A stretch of 36,232 bases of DNA from Pseudomonadota bacterium (GCA_030535425.1 JAUNHQ010000026.1:1-36232); one strand, 5' to 3'; shown: positions 1-7,470, counted from the stretch's first letter. Program-made: numbers and translations. Notes: generated by a model from the sequence alone, not told the origin.

Positions 1-88
1 CTTCGGTCAGGGCTTTCTTGCACTCCATCATGGGGGCGTCGGTCTTGGCGCGCAGTTCGGCGACCATGCTTGCGGTAATTGCTGCCAT
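1..88 (-). CDS. tsf: Elongation factor Ts, N-terminal fragment (cut by window edge)
   Basis: The minus strand from an ATG at 88 reads [20 protein letters not shown] and continues into MECKKAL. This is the UBA-like N-terminus of EF-Ts, the nucleotide exchange factor that recycles EF-Tu-GDP in the cytoplasm. Only 29 codons are inside the window and the rest lies to the left. A purine-rich AGAAAAG stretch sits just upstream as a possible ribosome binding site. It follows rpsB on the same strand, the usual rpsB-tsf order, but a 154-base gap with a terminator-like hairpin separates them. Identity is secure from motif and context; length and completeness cannot be judged. Confidence 0.93.
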
Positions 89-136
89 TTGGCTTTTCTC
101 CAGAAAAATTCAGTTCAAAAACAGTTCAACAAGACG

Positions 137-161
137 AAAAAAAGGGGCTTGAAGGCCCCTT
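137..161 (-). terminator. Intrinsic terminator or attenuator between rpsB and tsf
   Basis: On the minus strand, AAGGGGC (161-155) pairs with GCCCCTT (148-142) around a 6-base loop. The T-tract runs through 143-137. This is a canonical rho-independent shape 82 bases past the rpsB stop and about 50 before tsf. It probably lowers tsf relative to rpsB rather than fully ending the transcript; that last point is inference. Confidence 0.82.
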
Positions 162-242
162 GGGTGCGCTTTGAAGGGCTTGGCATGGACTGCTGCAAAA
201 AGCGCCCTTGCCCTCCTTGGCGAATGTGCGGGGCCTTGAAAA

Positions 243-1001
243 TCAGGCGGCGGAGTCTTCCTCGACTTCGACAAACTCGTCCTCGCCCTCGGCCGCTTGC
301 ACAGCCTTGACCACGTCGTTCACGGCGTTGGCCTTGCCTTCCAGCACGGCATCAGCCATGCCGCGGGCGTACAGCGTCACGGCCTTGGCCGAGTCGTCGT
401 TGCCGGGGATGACGTAGTCGATGCCGTCGGGGTTGTGGTTGGAGTCCACCACGCCAATCAGCGGAATGCCCAGCTTCTGGGCTTCGGACACGGCAATCTT
501 GTGGTAACCCACGTCGATCACGAAGATGGCGTCAGGCAGCGCATTCATATCCTGAATGCCGCCAATGTCTTTTTCCAGCTTCTCCATCTCGCGGGTGAAC
601 ATGAGCTGCTCTTTCTTGCTCATGCTGTCCAGGCCGGCTTCGGCCTGGGCTTTCATGTCCTTCAGGCGCTTGATGGACGTTTTGACGGTCTTGAAGTTGG
701 TCAGCATGCCGCCCAGCCAGCGCTGGTCCACATAGGGCATGCCGGCACGGCGGGCTTCCTCAGCCACGATCTCGCGCGCCTGGCGCTTGGTGCCCACAAA
801 CAAAATGGTGCCGCGGTTGGCCGCCAGCTGCTTGGCGAACTTTTGCGCCTCCTGGAACATCGGCAGCGACTTTTCCAGGTTGATGATGTGGATCTTGTTG
901 CGATGGCCGAAGATGAAAGGGGCCATCTTGGGGTTCCAGAAGCGCGTTTGGTGACCAAAGTGGACACCGGCCTCCAGCATTTCACGCATGGTGACGGACA
1001 T
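243..1001 (-). CDS. rpsB: 30S ribosomal protein S2
   Basis: A 252-residue protein, close to the usual S2 length of 240-260. It begins [20 protein letters not shown], the conserved S2 opening ([13 protein letters not shown]). The family blocks [10 protein letters not shown] and [14 protein letters not shown] follow, with [19 protein letters not shown] near the C-terminus. The last 15 residues are very acidic. S2 joins the small subunit late in assembly and helps recruit S1. The ATG at 1001 is preceded by GAGAAGG at good spacing, and that site lies in a small hairpin. The gene is divergent from the dehydrogenase at 1219 and followed by tsf. Nothing looks damaged. Confidence 0.98.
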   Translation of the reverse strand: MSVTMREMLEAGVHFGHQTRFWNPKMAPFIFGHRNKIHIINLEKSLPMFQEAQKFAKQLAANRGTILFVGTKRQAREIVAEEARRAGMPYVDQRWLGGMLTNFKTVKTSIKRLKDMKAQAEAGLDSMSKKEQLMFTREMEKLEKDIGGIQDMNALPDAIFVIDVGYHKIAVSEAQKLGIPLIGVVDSNHNPDGIDYVIPGNDDSAKAVTLYARGMADAVLEGKANAVNDVVKAVQAAEGEDEFVEVEEDSAA

Positions 1002-1007
1002 GTGATT

Positions 1008-1020
1008 ACCTTCTCAAGGT
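1008..1020 (-). promoter_or_regulatory. Hairpin holding the rpsB ribosome binding site
   Basis: On the minus strand, ACCTT, loop GAG, AAGGT forms a 5-bp stem whose 3' arm contains the AGAAGG Shine-Dalgarno, 7 bases before the rpsB ATG. S2 is known to control its own leader in gammaproteobacteria. Whether this small stem takes part in such control here is inference. Confidence 0.4.
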
Positions 1021-1175
1021 TGGGTCTAAAATCCAGCCCGCTCACCGCCGCCGCGCTGTGTGGAGAAAACCCTCCAAAAGCGGGCCCAAGCGGCACCTCG
1101 TGGGGCTGGTTTGCGAGTGGTTTTGCGACTGCAATTCAAGCCTTCTCAAAAGGCTGCCGACAGCAAAACCGGGCA

Positions 1176-1184
1176 ATTCTAGCA
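1176..1184 (-). promoter_or_regulatory. Extended -10 promoter element for rpsB
   Basis: The minus strand reads TGCTAGAAT, an extended -10 (TGn plus TAGAAT), about 175 bases upstream of the rpsB start. No convincing -35 is visible, which an extended -10 tolerates. The predicted leader of about 165 bases could hold regulatory structure, including a 6-bp hairpin at 1138-1154. It sits only 35 bases from the divergent dehydrogenase ATG. Confidence 0.5.
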
Positions 1185-1218
1185 TGTGCGCCGCCCTTTC
1201 CATCCCCTGCATTTCCCC

Positions 1219-2469
1219 ATGAACATTGCCATCATCGGCGCCGGCATCATCGGCGTGAGCACGGCTTATGAACTGGCCGCAGACGGCCACCAGGTAACGG
1301 TGATCGAGCGTCACGCCAGCGTGGCTGAAGGTGCCAGCTTTGCCAATGCAGGCGTGGTGGCTCCAGGCTACGTCACGCCCTGGGCAGCGCCTGGCATGCC
1401 AGGCAAGGTGCTTCGCCACCTGCTGGCACGCCATGCGCCCGTACGTATTCGCCGCCCTTTGACCCAGGCCGATCTGGCCTGGATGCGTCAGTGGTGGCAC
1501 GCCTGTGCGCCCAGAACCTACGCAGCCAACCGCGCACGCATGCAACGCCTGGCCTTTTATAGCCGTCAGCGGTTGCACGACGTCGCCGCACGCATGGCCT
1601 ATGACTTCGAGCGATCCACCGGCTACCTCGTGCTGCTGCGTGGCGACAAAGAGCGCGAGCTGGCCCAGCCGGGCTTGGCGCTTCTGCGCGAGCTGGGCGT
1701 GGTTTTCAACGAGCTTTCCGGCGAGCAGGCGCGCCAGATTGAGCCAGCACTGCACCCCGGCACACCGCTGGTCAGTGCCATTCACCTACCCCAGGATGAA
1801 GTAGGCAACTGCCGCCAGTTCGCCATCATCTTGCGCGATGCTGCTGAGCAATTGGGTGCACGTTTTGTCTTTGGCACCCAAGTGACCGCACTCGACAGCA
1901 CGCAGCCAACCACACTGCATCTGGAGGGTGATGCCACACCACTGCGCTTTGATGCCATCGTGCTGTGCGCGGGCACAGCCTCGGCAGCGTTGCTTGCCCC
2001 ACTGGGAATTCACCTACCCTTGCGGCCGGTGTATGGCTACTCCATCAGTGCTCCTCTCAAAGACACCCTGGGCGCCCCCGTGAGCGGCGTGATGGACGAG
2101 CGCTACAAGGTGGCCATCAGCCGCCTGGGCCAACGTGTGCGTGTGGCCGGCTCAGCCGAGGTGGGCGGCATCCCGGACCGCATGTCGCCATCTGCGGTGG
2201 GCACACTGCATCAAGTGCTGAACGACTGGTTTCCCGGTGCAGCACGCCTGTCCGCAGGCATGCAAGTCTGGAAAGGTGCGCGCCCCATGCTGCCCGATGG
2301 GCCGCCCGTCATTGGCTCCAGTGGCCTGCCGGGCCTATGGCTGAACCTGGGACATGGCTCCAGCGGCTGGGCACTGGCCTGCGGATCGGCCCGCATCTTG
2401 GCTGACCTGATGGCCGCGCGCGCCCCCGACATCGATACCGAAGGGCTGGGCCTTGATCGCTGGCGGTAA
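1219..2469 (+). CDS. dadA: FAD-dependent D-amino-acid dehydrogenase, DadA small-subunit type
   Basis: A 416-residue flavoprotein. The N-terminus MNIAIIGAGIIGVSTAYELA is a Rossmann dinucleotide-binding fold with GxGxxG at residues 8-13 and the FAD-ribose acid in VTVIER. The segment AEGASFANAGVVAPGYVTPW is typical of the DadA family. The C-terminus has GLPGLWLNLGHGSSGWALAC, the second FAD-contacting loop. Family members oxidise D-amino acids to 2-oxo acids and pass electrons to the respiratory chain at the inner membrane face. I chose ATG 1219 because the fold begins at once; an in-frame ATG at 1186 would add 11 unconserved residues almost on top of the rpsB promoter. It stands alone, convergent with gspC. 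Substrate is not visible, so a paralogous amine oxidase remains possible. Confidence 0.85.
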   Translation: MNIAIIGAGIIGVSTAYELAADGHQVTVIERHASVAEGASFANAGVVAPGYVTPWAAPGMPGKVLRHLLARHAPVRIRRPLTQADLAWMRQWWHACAPRTYAANRARMQRLAFYSRQRLHDVAARMAYDFERSTGYLVLLRGDKERELAQPGLALLRELGVVFNELSGEQARQIEPALHPGTPLVSAIHLPQDEVGNCRQFAIILRDAAEQLGARFVFGTQVTALDSTQPTTLHLEGDATPLRFDAIVLCAGTASAALLAPLGIHLPLRPVYGYSISAPLKDTLGAPVSGVMDERYKVAISRLGQRVRVAGSAEVGGIPDRMSPSAVGTLHQVLNDWFPGAARLSAGMQVWKGARPMLPDGPPVIGSSGLPGLWLNLGHGSSGWALACGSARILADLMAARAPDIDTEGLGLDRWR

Positions 2470-2523
2470 GCGCCTGGCCCCTGGGCAGCGCAACGCACGA
2501 ACGAAGACAGTGTGAGCAGCCCC

Positions 2524-3012
2524 TCAGGGCAGCCTGCCCGCTGGCGCTGGTGGTGGCATGCCGCCAGCACCTGACCGCTGTGCCAGCGGTGGCATTTCCA
2601 GCCGCACCTGGCGCTCACCCGCCGCAATCACCACGGCATCCGGACTGAGCGAATGCACCTTCCAGCCATCCGCCCCCTCCAGCGCCGCCCCCACGCGCAA
2701 CGGCTTAGGAGGCTTGCCATCCACTGCGATCAGGGCCGCTCCCCGCCCGCCATGGGTAACGATACCGCGCAGCGCCAGCCGGTTGGTCACATCGACGACA
2801 GGCGCAGCCTGGGGTGCCGACTCCACTGCACCCAGGGCACTGGCCACCATGCGTGTGTCCACCACCAAACCGCCCGCAGGCATACCGCCAGCGGCGGGCG
2901 CCTGGCCGGGCTGGCCTGCACCGCCGGCACGCAAATACCAAAACAGCGCGCAGCCCGCCGCCAGTGCCCATACCAGCAGCGCCGAAAGGCTGGCCATCAA
3001 TCGCTGCCGCAT
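2524..3012 (-). CDS. gspC: Type II secretion protein C (GspC-like), short form
   Basis: A 162-residue protein with a short cytoplasmic start (MRQRLMA), one membrane helix at about residues 8-27 (LSALLVWALAAGCALFWYL), a Pro/Gly-rich linker, and an HR domain at about 65-130 (VVDVTNRLALRGIVTHGG, then AALIAVDGKPPKPLRVG). GspC links the inner-membrane platform to the GspD secretin through that domain. The protein ends soon after in a Pro-rich tail with no PDZ or coiled-coil domain, so it is shorter than classical GspC of about 270-300 residues. ATG 3012 is chosen over a TTG at 3042, which adds ten residues ahead of the helix. It is divergent from gspG, the arrangement known in Burkholderia gsp loci. 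The HR call is by eye. Confidence 0.72.
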   Translation of the reverse strand: MRQRLMASLSALLVWALAAGCALFWYLRAGGAGQPGQAPAAGGMPAGGLVVDTRMVASALGAVESAPQAAPVVDVTNRLALRGIVTHGGRGAALIAVDGKPPKPLRVGAALEGADGWKVHSLSPDAVVIAAGERQVRLEMPPLAQRSGAGGMPPPAPAGRLP

Positions 3013-3102
3013 GACAAGAAACCCAAGGTCCACATGCGGCAATTATGATTGAAGCGGTTCACCTGAATCGCGCTTCATTTGTCATTCTCACTCTCCATAC
3101 CC

Positions 3103-3546
3103 ATGACCACTGCCCCGCGTTTTTTTGCTCGCCTGCGCCAAGCTGCGGGCTTTACCTTGATTGAGCTGATGGTCGTGCTGGTCATCATCGGTGTGCTGGC
3201 TGCGCTGATCGTGCCCAACGTCCTGGACCGCACCGACGATGCACGCGCGACGGCCGCCCGCACCGACGTGCACAACATCATGCAGGCGCTCAAGCTCTAC
3301 AAGCTGGACAACCACCAGTTCCCCACTGCCGAGCAGGGCTTGCAGGCACTGGTGCAACGCCCCAGCGCCCCTCCCGCGCCAGGCAACTGGAAACCCTACC
3401 TGGAAAAACTGCCCAACGACCCCTGGGGCCGCCCCTACCAGTTCCTCAACCCCGGCGTAAAGGGCGAAGTGGACGTCATGAGCTTCGGCGCCGACGGGCA
3501 AAGCGGCGGTGAAGGCAAGAACGCGGACATTGGCAGCTGGCAATAA
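3103..3546 (+). CDS. gspG: Type II secretion major pseudopilin GspG
   Basis: A 147-residue prepilin-like protein. The leader ends AAG and is followed by FTLIELMVVLVIIGVLAALI, the N-methylated hydrophobic helix; GspO/PilD-type peptidase should cut after Gly16 and methylate Phe17. The body carries GspG hallmarks: TDVHNIMQALKLYKLDN, FPTAEQGLQALV, then DPWGRPYQF and a C-terminal DVMSFGADGQSGGEG loop that binds calcium in homologues. GspG polymerises into the periplasmic pseudopilus that pushes substrate through the secretin. ATG 3103 gives a 16-residue leader; a TTG at 3079 is possible but adds unneeded residues. No strong Shine-Dalgarno is visible. It is cut off from gspH by a foreign-looking 2-kb gene. 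Confidence 0.96.
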   Translation: MTTAPRFFARLRQAAGFTLIELMVVLVIIGVLAALIVPNVLDRTDDARATAARTDVHNIMQALKLYKLDNHQFPTAEQGLQALVQRPSAPPAPGNWKPYLEKLPNDPWGRPYQFLNPGVKGEVDVMSFGADGQSGGEGKNADIGSWQ

Positions 3547-3609
3547 CGATTTCGCATGCCTGAGTGCACCTACCTGAGCGCACCCGCCTGAGCGGGCCAT
3601 GCGCTTTAA

Positions 3610-5640
3610 GTGCCCATCTTTTTTCCATCTCCTGTGAACGTCTGGCAAAAACACTTGGCGGCAGACAGTGCAGCCGTCACTGTCTATCACCGCTTCATCC
3701 GCAAGGAACTGATCGACTTGTTCAGTTCGCCGCGCAAGCGCGTGCTGGAAATCGGCTCTGGCGCAGGCTACACCGGCCAATACTGCAAAACCCGCTTTCC
3801 TGGGGTTGAGTACTGGGGGTTTGAGCTCAACAAAGCGGCGGCCAAGGAATCTCTTGCTCACCTGGACAAGGTGGTGTGTGGTCCGTTCGAGCAGCAGGAT
3901 CTGTCTCTGCTGGGACTGGCACCCCACAGCGTCGATGGCGTGGTGCTCGGCGATGTGCTGGAGCATATGTACGACCCCTGGCGTGTTCTGGCTGGGCTGC
4001 AGCCTTGGCTGAGCGAGAACGCCGAGATCGCTATCAGCCTGCCCAATTTGCGCAATTTATGGCTGCTCAACGAAATAGCCGAAGGGCGTTTTACCTACGA
4101 CGCCGATGGCCTGCTGGACGTCACCCACATTCGTTTTTTCACGCTGCGTGAAATCGACGCCATGATGGCATCCACCGGCTACACCATCGCTCAAGGTCGA
4201 TTTGAACTCGATGCGCGGCTGGCCGACTTTTACCAGCACCATGCTCACATGCGCGGCCCTTGCGTGTTCCGCTACAAAAGCATCGGCATCCAATCCACAG
4301 GTGAAAGCCTGGGCGAGCTGTGCGCCAGGCAGCTGGTGTTTCTGGCCAAGCCTCGGCCTGTGTACCAGGCCATTGAGCCCATCCCCTCTGGCGCTGCGCT
4401 CGGCCGTCTGCCGCACGACTACGACGCCGCCTTTCAGCCCGACCCCGTGCACCATGCGGCGCAACTGCCACCTCGCCCTGACAAGCCGCAAATCCCTGTT
4501 GATCTGTACGCCTTCTACCTGCCGCAGTTTCATCCCACGCCGCAAAACTCCGCCTGGTGGGGCGAGGGCTTTACCGAATGGACCAATGTGACGCGTGCGC
4601 GCCCTGCTTTTGACGGCCACTACCAGCCACGCCATCCTGGCGAGCTGGGCTACTACGATCTGCGCGTGCCCGAAATCATGGCGCGCCAGGCAGAGCTGGC
4701 CAAGCAAGCAGGGCTGGCCGGCTTCATCTTTTACTACTACTGGTTCAGCGGCACGCGCATGCTGGACATGCCGCTGTTTCAGTACATGGCCCGGCAAGCC
4801 GAGTTGGGTCTGCCCTTTCTTGTTATGTGGTGCAATGAAAACTGGCGCCGCACTTGGGTCGACAAAGCCGATCCCGCCGATGGCGAAGACCTGCTGCTGG
4901 CGCACGGCCACCTGCCGGACGACCCCGAACGCTTCATCGACGATCTGCAACCCATCCTCTCGCACCCCGGCTACGTGCGGGTTGACGGGCGCCCGCTGCT
5001 GCTGGTGTACCCCCTCACCGGTTCCGATGGCACCGCCGACATCCCCACCACTCGCGGCTACGTCGAACGCTGGCGTGCCCATGCGCGCAAGATCGGCCTG
5101 GGCGAGCTGTGGATCGGCAGTCATGAGAAAAATGACCTCATGGCCCACGGCAAGCTGGCTGGCCCGCACGACCTGGGCGTGGACTTTTTCTTTGAGTTCC
5201 CGCCGCCCAACTCGCTCACCTACGCGCCTGCCGACAGCGCCAATGGCGTTCACCAGTTCCACGACCCAGACCATCAGATCAACATCGTCTATTACGCCAC
5301 GCTGATGGACAAACTGCGCACCCTGCCGCCGCCCAAGGTGCCCATGGTCAAGTCGGTGCTGGCCGGCAGTTGGGACAACACGGCACGCAAGGGCACGCGC
5401 GCCAACATCTTCCATGGCTGCACACCAGCCTTGTACGAGCGCTGGCTGCGCGAGGTGGCGCAATACGCCCAGGCCCACCCCGTGCTGGGGAAACAATCCA
5501 TGGTGTTCATCAACGCATGGAACGAGTGGGCCGAGGGCGTTTACCTGGAGCCTGACCGCAAATACGGTTATGCCCTGCTGGCGGCCACCCAGCGCGTGGC
5601 CTTTGATCTGCCAGCCAGCAGCGCGCCTGCGAAGAGCTGA
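3610..5640 (+). CDS. Fused SAM methyltransferase and WbsX/GH99-like glycan domain
   Basis: A 676-residue two-domain protein. Residues 1-250 look like a class I SAM methyltransferase: motif I VLEIGSGAGYTG at 45-56, an acidic residue ending strand 2 (WGFEL), and VVLGDVLEHMYDP at 111-123, typical of the Methyltransf_23/11 groups. Residues 295-665 match the WbsX or GH99-like family of O-antigen clusters: DLYAFYLPQFHP, WWGEGFTEWTNV, FYYYWFSGTR, MWCNENWRRTW, and near the end FINAWNEWAEGVYLEPD. Such proteins act on surface polysaccharide, but the reaction is not established. The start is GTG 3610 or GTG 3634; neither has a clear ribosome binding site. It lies between gspG and gspH, 8 bases before gspH, so probably shares their transcript. 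By eye its base composition is less GC-rich than its neighbours. Not a known secretion component. Confidence 0.82.
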   Translation: MPIFFPSPVNVWQKHLAADSAAVTVYHRFIRKELIDLFSSPRKRVLEIGSGAGYTGQYCKTRFPGVEYWGFELNKAAAKESLAHLDKVVCGPFEQQDLSLLGLAPHSVDGVVLGDVLEHMYDPWRVLAGLQPWLSENAEIAISLPNLRNLWLLNEIAEGRFTYDADGLLDVTHIRFFTLREIDAMMASTGYTIAQGRFELDARLADFYQHHAHMRGPCVFRYKSIGIQSTGESLGELCARQLVFLAKPRPVYQAIEPIPSGAALGRLPHDYDAAFQPDPVHHAAQLPPRPDKPQIPVDLYAFYLPQFHPTPQNSAWWGEGFTEWTNVTRARPAFDGHYQPRHPGELGYYDLRVPEIMARQAELAKQAGLAGFIFYYYWFSGTRMLDMPLFQYMARQAELGLPFLVMWCNENWRRTWVDKADPADGEDLLLAHGHLPDDPERFIDDLQPILSHPGYVRVDGRPLLLVYPLTGSDGTADIPTTRGYVERWRAHARKIGLGELWIGSHEKNDLMAHGKLAGPHDLGVDFFFEFPPPNSLTYAPADSANGVHQFHDPDHQINIVYYATLMDKLRTLPPPKVPMVKSVLAGSWDNTARKGTRANIFHGCTPALYERWLREVAQYAQAHPVLGKQSMVFINAWNEWAEGVYLEPDRKYGYALLAATQRVAFDLPASSAPAKS

Positions 5641-5648
5641 CACCTCAC

Positions 5649-6071
5649 ATGAGCCGCGGCTTCACCCTCATCGAGCTCATGGTCGTGGTGGCCGTGATTG
5701 CCCTGGGCACGGCCGTGGCCAGCCTGGCACTGCGCGATGGCGAAGGCGCCGTGCTCTCCCGTGACGCCGAGCGGCTGGCCGCGCTGCTGGAATCGGCCCG
5801 CGCGCAATCGCGCACCACAGGTGTGCCCATCATCTGGCGTGCCACCGACACCGGTTTTGCCTGGGACGGCCTGCCCCCCAGTGCGCCGCCGCTGCCCACG
5901 CACTGGCTGGACGCACGCACAGGTGCCATGGGCAATGCACCGCTGCTGCTGGGGCCTGACCCCATCATCGGCGCGCAAGCCGTGGTGCTGCACCGCGCGA
6001 ACAGCCAGACACCCATGCTGCGCGTGGCCACCGACGGTTTACGCCCCTTCATCGTGGAGCCAGCGCCATGA
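5649..6071 (+). CDS. gspH: Type II secretion minor pseudopilin GspH
   Basis: A 140-residue prepilin-like protein with a very short leader (MSRG) followed by FTLIELMVVVAVIALGTAVA, the pseudopilin helix with Glu at mature position 5. The segment RLAALLESARAQSRTTGVP is the usual GspH/FimT-type first helix continuation, and a beta-rich C-terminal half follows. GspH is a minor pseudopilin thought to link the I-J-K tip complex to the GspG shaft. The ATG follows the methyltransferase/WbsX stop by 8 bases and its own stop overlaps the gspI start by 4 bases (ATGA), so it is tightly coupled to gspI. The four-residue leader is at the short end but seen in the family. An alternative label would be FimT-like pseudopilin; position favours GspH. 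Confidence 0.85.
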   Translation: MSRGFTLIELMVVVAVIALGTAVASLALRDGEGAVLSRDAERLAALLESARAQSRTTGVPIIWRATDTGFAWDGLPPSAPPLPTHWLDARTGAMGNAPLLLGPDPIIGAQAVVLHRANSQTPMLRVATDGLRPFIVEPAP

Positions 6072-6451
6072 GCCGCCAGCACGCACAGCGGCCCCTGCCC
6101 TGCGGCAGGGGCTTCACGCTGGTGGAAGTCATGGTGGCTCTGTCCATCACGGCCATTGCACTGGTCGCAGGCCTGAAAGCCACGGCGGCACTGACCGACA
6201 ACGCAGGCCGTCAGAGTGCGCTGCTGCTGGCCCAGATCTGCGCTGAAAACCGTCTGGTGGAGCTGCGCCTGGCGCGCCAGCTGCCTGGCGTGGGCGACAG
6301 CACGTTCGACTGTGCCCAGGCTGGACGACAGTTCCAGATCGCGCAGGCCGTGCGCCCCACACCCAACCCCAATTTCCGCCGTGTGGAAGTCACGGCCCTG
6401 GAAGCGGGGCTGCCAGTGGTCAGCCTGGCGACGATTGTGGGAAGGAACTGA
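6068..6451 (+). CDS. gspI: Type II secretion minor pseudopilin GspI
   Basis: A 127-residue pseudopilin. The leader (15 residues ending CGRG) is followed by FTLVEVMVALSITAIALVAG, then LLLAQICAENRLVELRL, a pattern characteristic of GspI (A-x-x-x-A-E-N-x-L-x-E-L-R). Length matches the family. GspI forms the pseudopilus tip with GspJ and GspK and primes assembly. It starts within the gspH stop (ATGA) and ends TGATG, touching the first ATG of the long gspJ frame. A perfect 9-bp, 4-base-loop hairpin (6091-6112) lies within the leader codons and encodes the PLPCGRG part. Identification is firm. Confidence 0.9.
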   Translation: MSRQHAQRPLPCGRGFTLVEVMVALSITAIALVAGLKATAALTDNAGRQSALLLAQICAENRLVELRLARQLPGVGDSTFDCAQAGRQFQIAQAVRPTPNPNFRRVEVTALEAGLPVVSLATIVGRN

Positions 6452-6477
6452 TGCCCCCCTGTGTCGCTTCGCGCCTT

Positions 6478-6745
6478 CCCCCCCGAGGGGGGACAACGCT
6501 GGTGGCCGGGGAAACCCCGGCCACGGCGTTCCGGTATGGCTTGCTCCGCAGCCTTTGGGTCGGCCTGCTGCGCGGCCCTTTGCCTTTCTCCCTCCCCCGC
6601 TGGGGGGCTGGGATGAGGGCCGGGGAAACCCCGGCCACGGCGTTCCGGTGTGGCTTGCTCCGCAGCCTTTGGGTCGGCCTGCTGCGCGGCGCTTTGTTTT
6701 TCTCCCTCCCCCGCAGAGGGGGTGGGACGGGGGCCGGCCCCGGGC
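6478..6745 (+). repeat. Tandem 114-bp repeat lodged between gspI and gspJ
   Basis: Two near-identical units begin at 6504 and 6618, period 114, and a third starts at 6732 but stops after a few bases. Each unit opens with the perfect palindrome GGCCGGGG-AAA-CCCCGGCC (6504-6522 and 6618-6636) and shares GGCTTGCTCCGCAGCC and TTTGGGTCGGCCTGCTGCG. A C-run/G-run hairpin (6478-6491) precedes them. The period is exactly 38 codons and no stop occurs in the gspJ frame, so the frame stays open. I recall similar intergenic repeats in Comamonadaceae, but that needs a search. Confidence 0.88.
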
Positions 6746-6750
6746 GGCTG

Positions 6751-7470
6751 GTGCGTGTGCCCCATCGCGCGCGCCAGCCTGCCCAGCCCTGCCGGGGCTT
6801 CACGCTGATCGAGGTGCTGGTGGCGCTGACCATCATGGCCGTCATGGCGGTGCTGACCTGGCGGGGCATTGACGGCATTTCGCGCGCGCAACAGGCCACG
6901 CACCGCTACACCGATGACGTGCTGGCCCTCAATGCCGGACTGGCCCAATGGCGTGCTGATCTGGACGCCATGATGGTCTGGCCCCAAGCCTCGATCAGCA
7001 CACCGCCGGCTGGCGGCCCCCGGCTGCGCAGCCTGCTGTGGGATGGTCAGTCGCTGCGCATCACACGCACCGCTGCGGGCGCACCCGCAGCCGGTTTGCG
7101 CGTAGTGGCCTGGGCGCGCCACCCCGGCACGGGCCAGTGGCTGCGCTGGCAATCGGCGCCTGTGGCTTCCGCGCTGGCCTGGCAGGCGGCCTGGGACGCC
7201 GCCTCTGCCTGGGCACGCACCCCCGTGGCACAAGCCCCCGCCTCGGGCGGCATGCAGGCCGTGGCCGTGGCGGCCACGCTGGAGTGGCAGTTGCACTACT
7301 TCCGCCAGAACGCCTGGACCAACCCCCTGTCCAGCGGCGCCGACAGTGCCGCCCTCACCGACACCCTGCCCGATGGCGTGCGCCTGCTGCTCACCCTCGC
7401 GCCCGGCCAGAGCCTGAACGGCCCGCTGCAAATCGACTGGGTGCGCCCCGGTTTCGGAGCCGCGCGATGA
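6751..7470 (+). CDS. gspJ: Type II secretion minor pseudopilin GspJ (true start inside a longer frame)
   Basis: From GTG 6751 the product is 239 residues: a 16-residue leader ending PCRG, then FTLIEVLVALTIMAVMAVLT, the pseudopilin helix. The body has TWRGIDGISRAQQAT and a beta-rich C-terminal part, matching GspJ, the tip pseudopilin that binds GspI and GspK. The frame is open from ATG 6451, touching the gspI stop. That reading adds 100 residues encoded by the 114-bp repeat and would bury the prepilin leader, so GTG 6751 or GTG 6757 is a better start. No strong ribosome binding site precedes either. The stop overlaps gspK by 4 bases. The identity is firm; the start is an inference. Confidence 0.85.
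   Translation: MRVPHRARQPAQPCRGFTLIEVLVALTIMAVMAVLTWRGIDGISRAQQATHRYTDDVLALNAGLAQWRADLDAMMVWPQASISTPPAGGPRLRSLLWDGQSLRITRTAAGAPAAGLRVVAWARHPGTGQWLRWQSAPVASALAWQAAWDAASAWARTPVAQAPASGGMQAVAVAATLEWQLHYFRQNAWTNPLSSGADSAALTDTLPDGVRLLLTLAPGQSLNGPLQIDWVRPGFGAAR

Noticed and set aside
3044-3049. TATGAT as a -10 between gspC and gspG
   Set aside because: No -35 at 16-18 bases on either strand; kept out of the feature list.
3541-3609. Small CCCGC-CTGA-GCGGG hairpin after gspG as a terminator
   Set aside because: Five-bp stem and no T-run; too weak to call.
4057-5643. A 528-codon minus-strand frame opposite the methyltransferase/WbsX gene
   Set aside because: The plus strand carries clear WbsX motifs; the minus frame has none.
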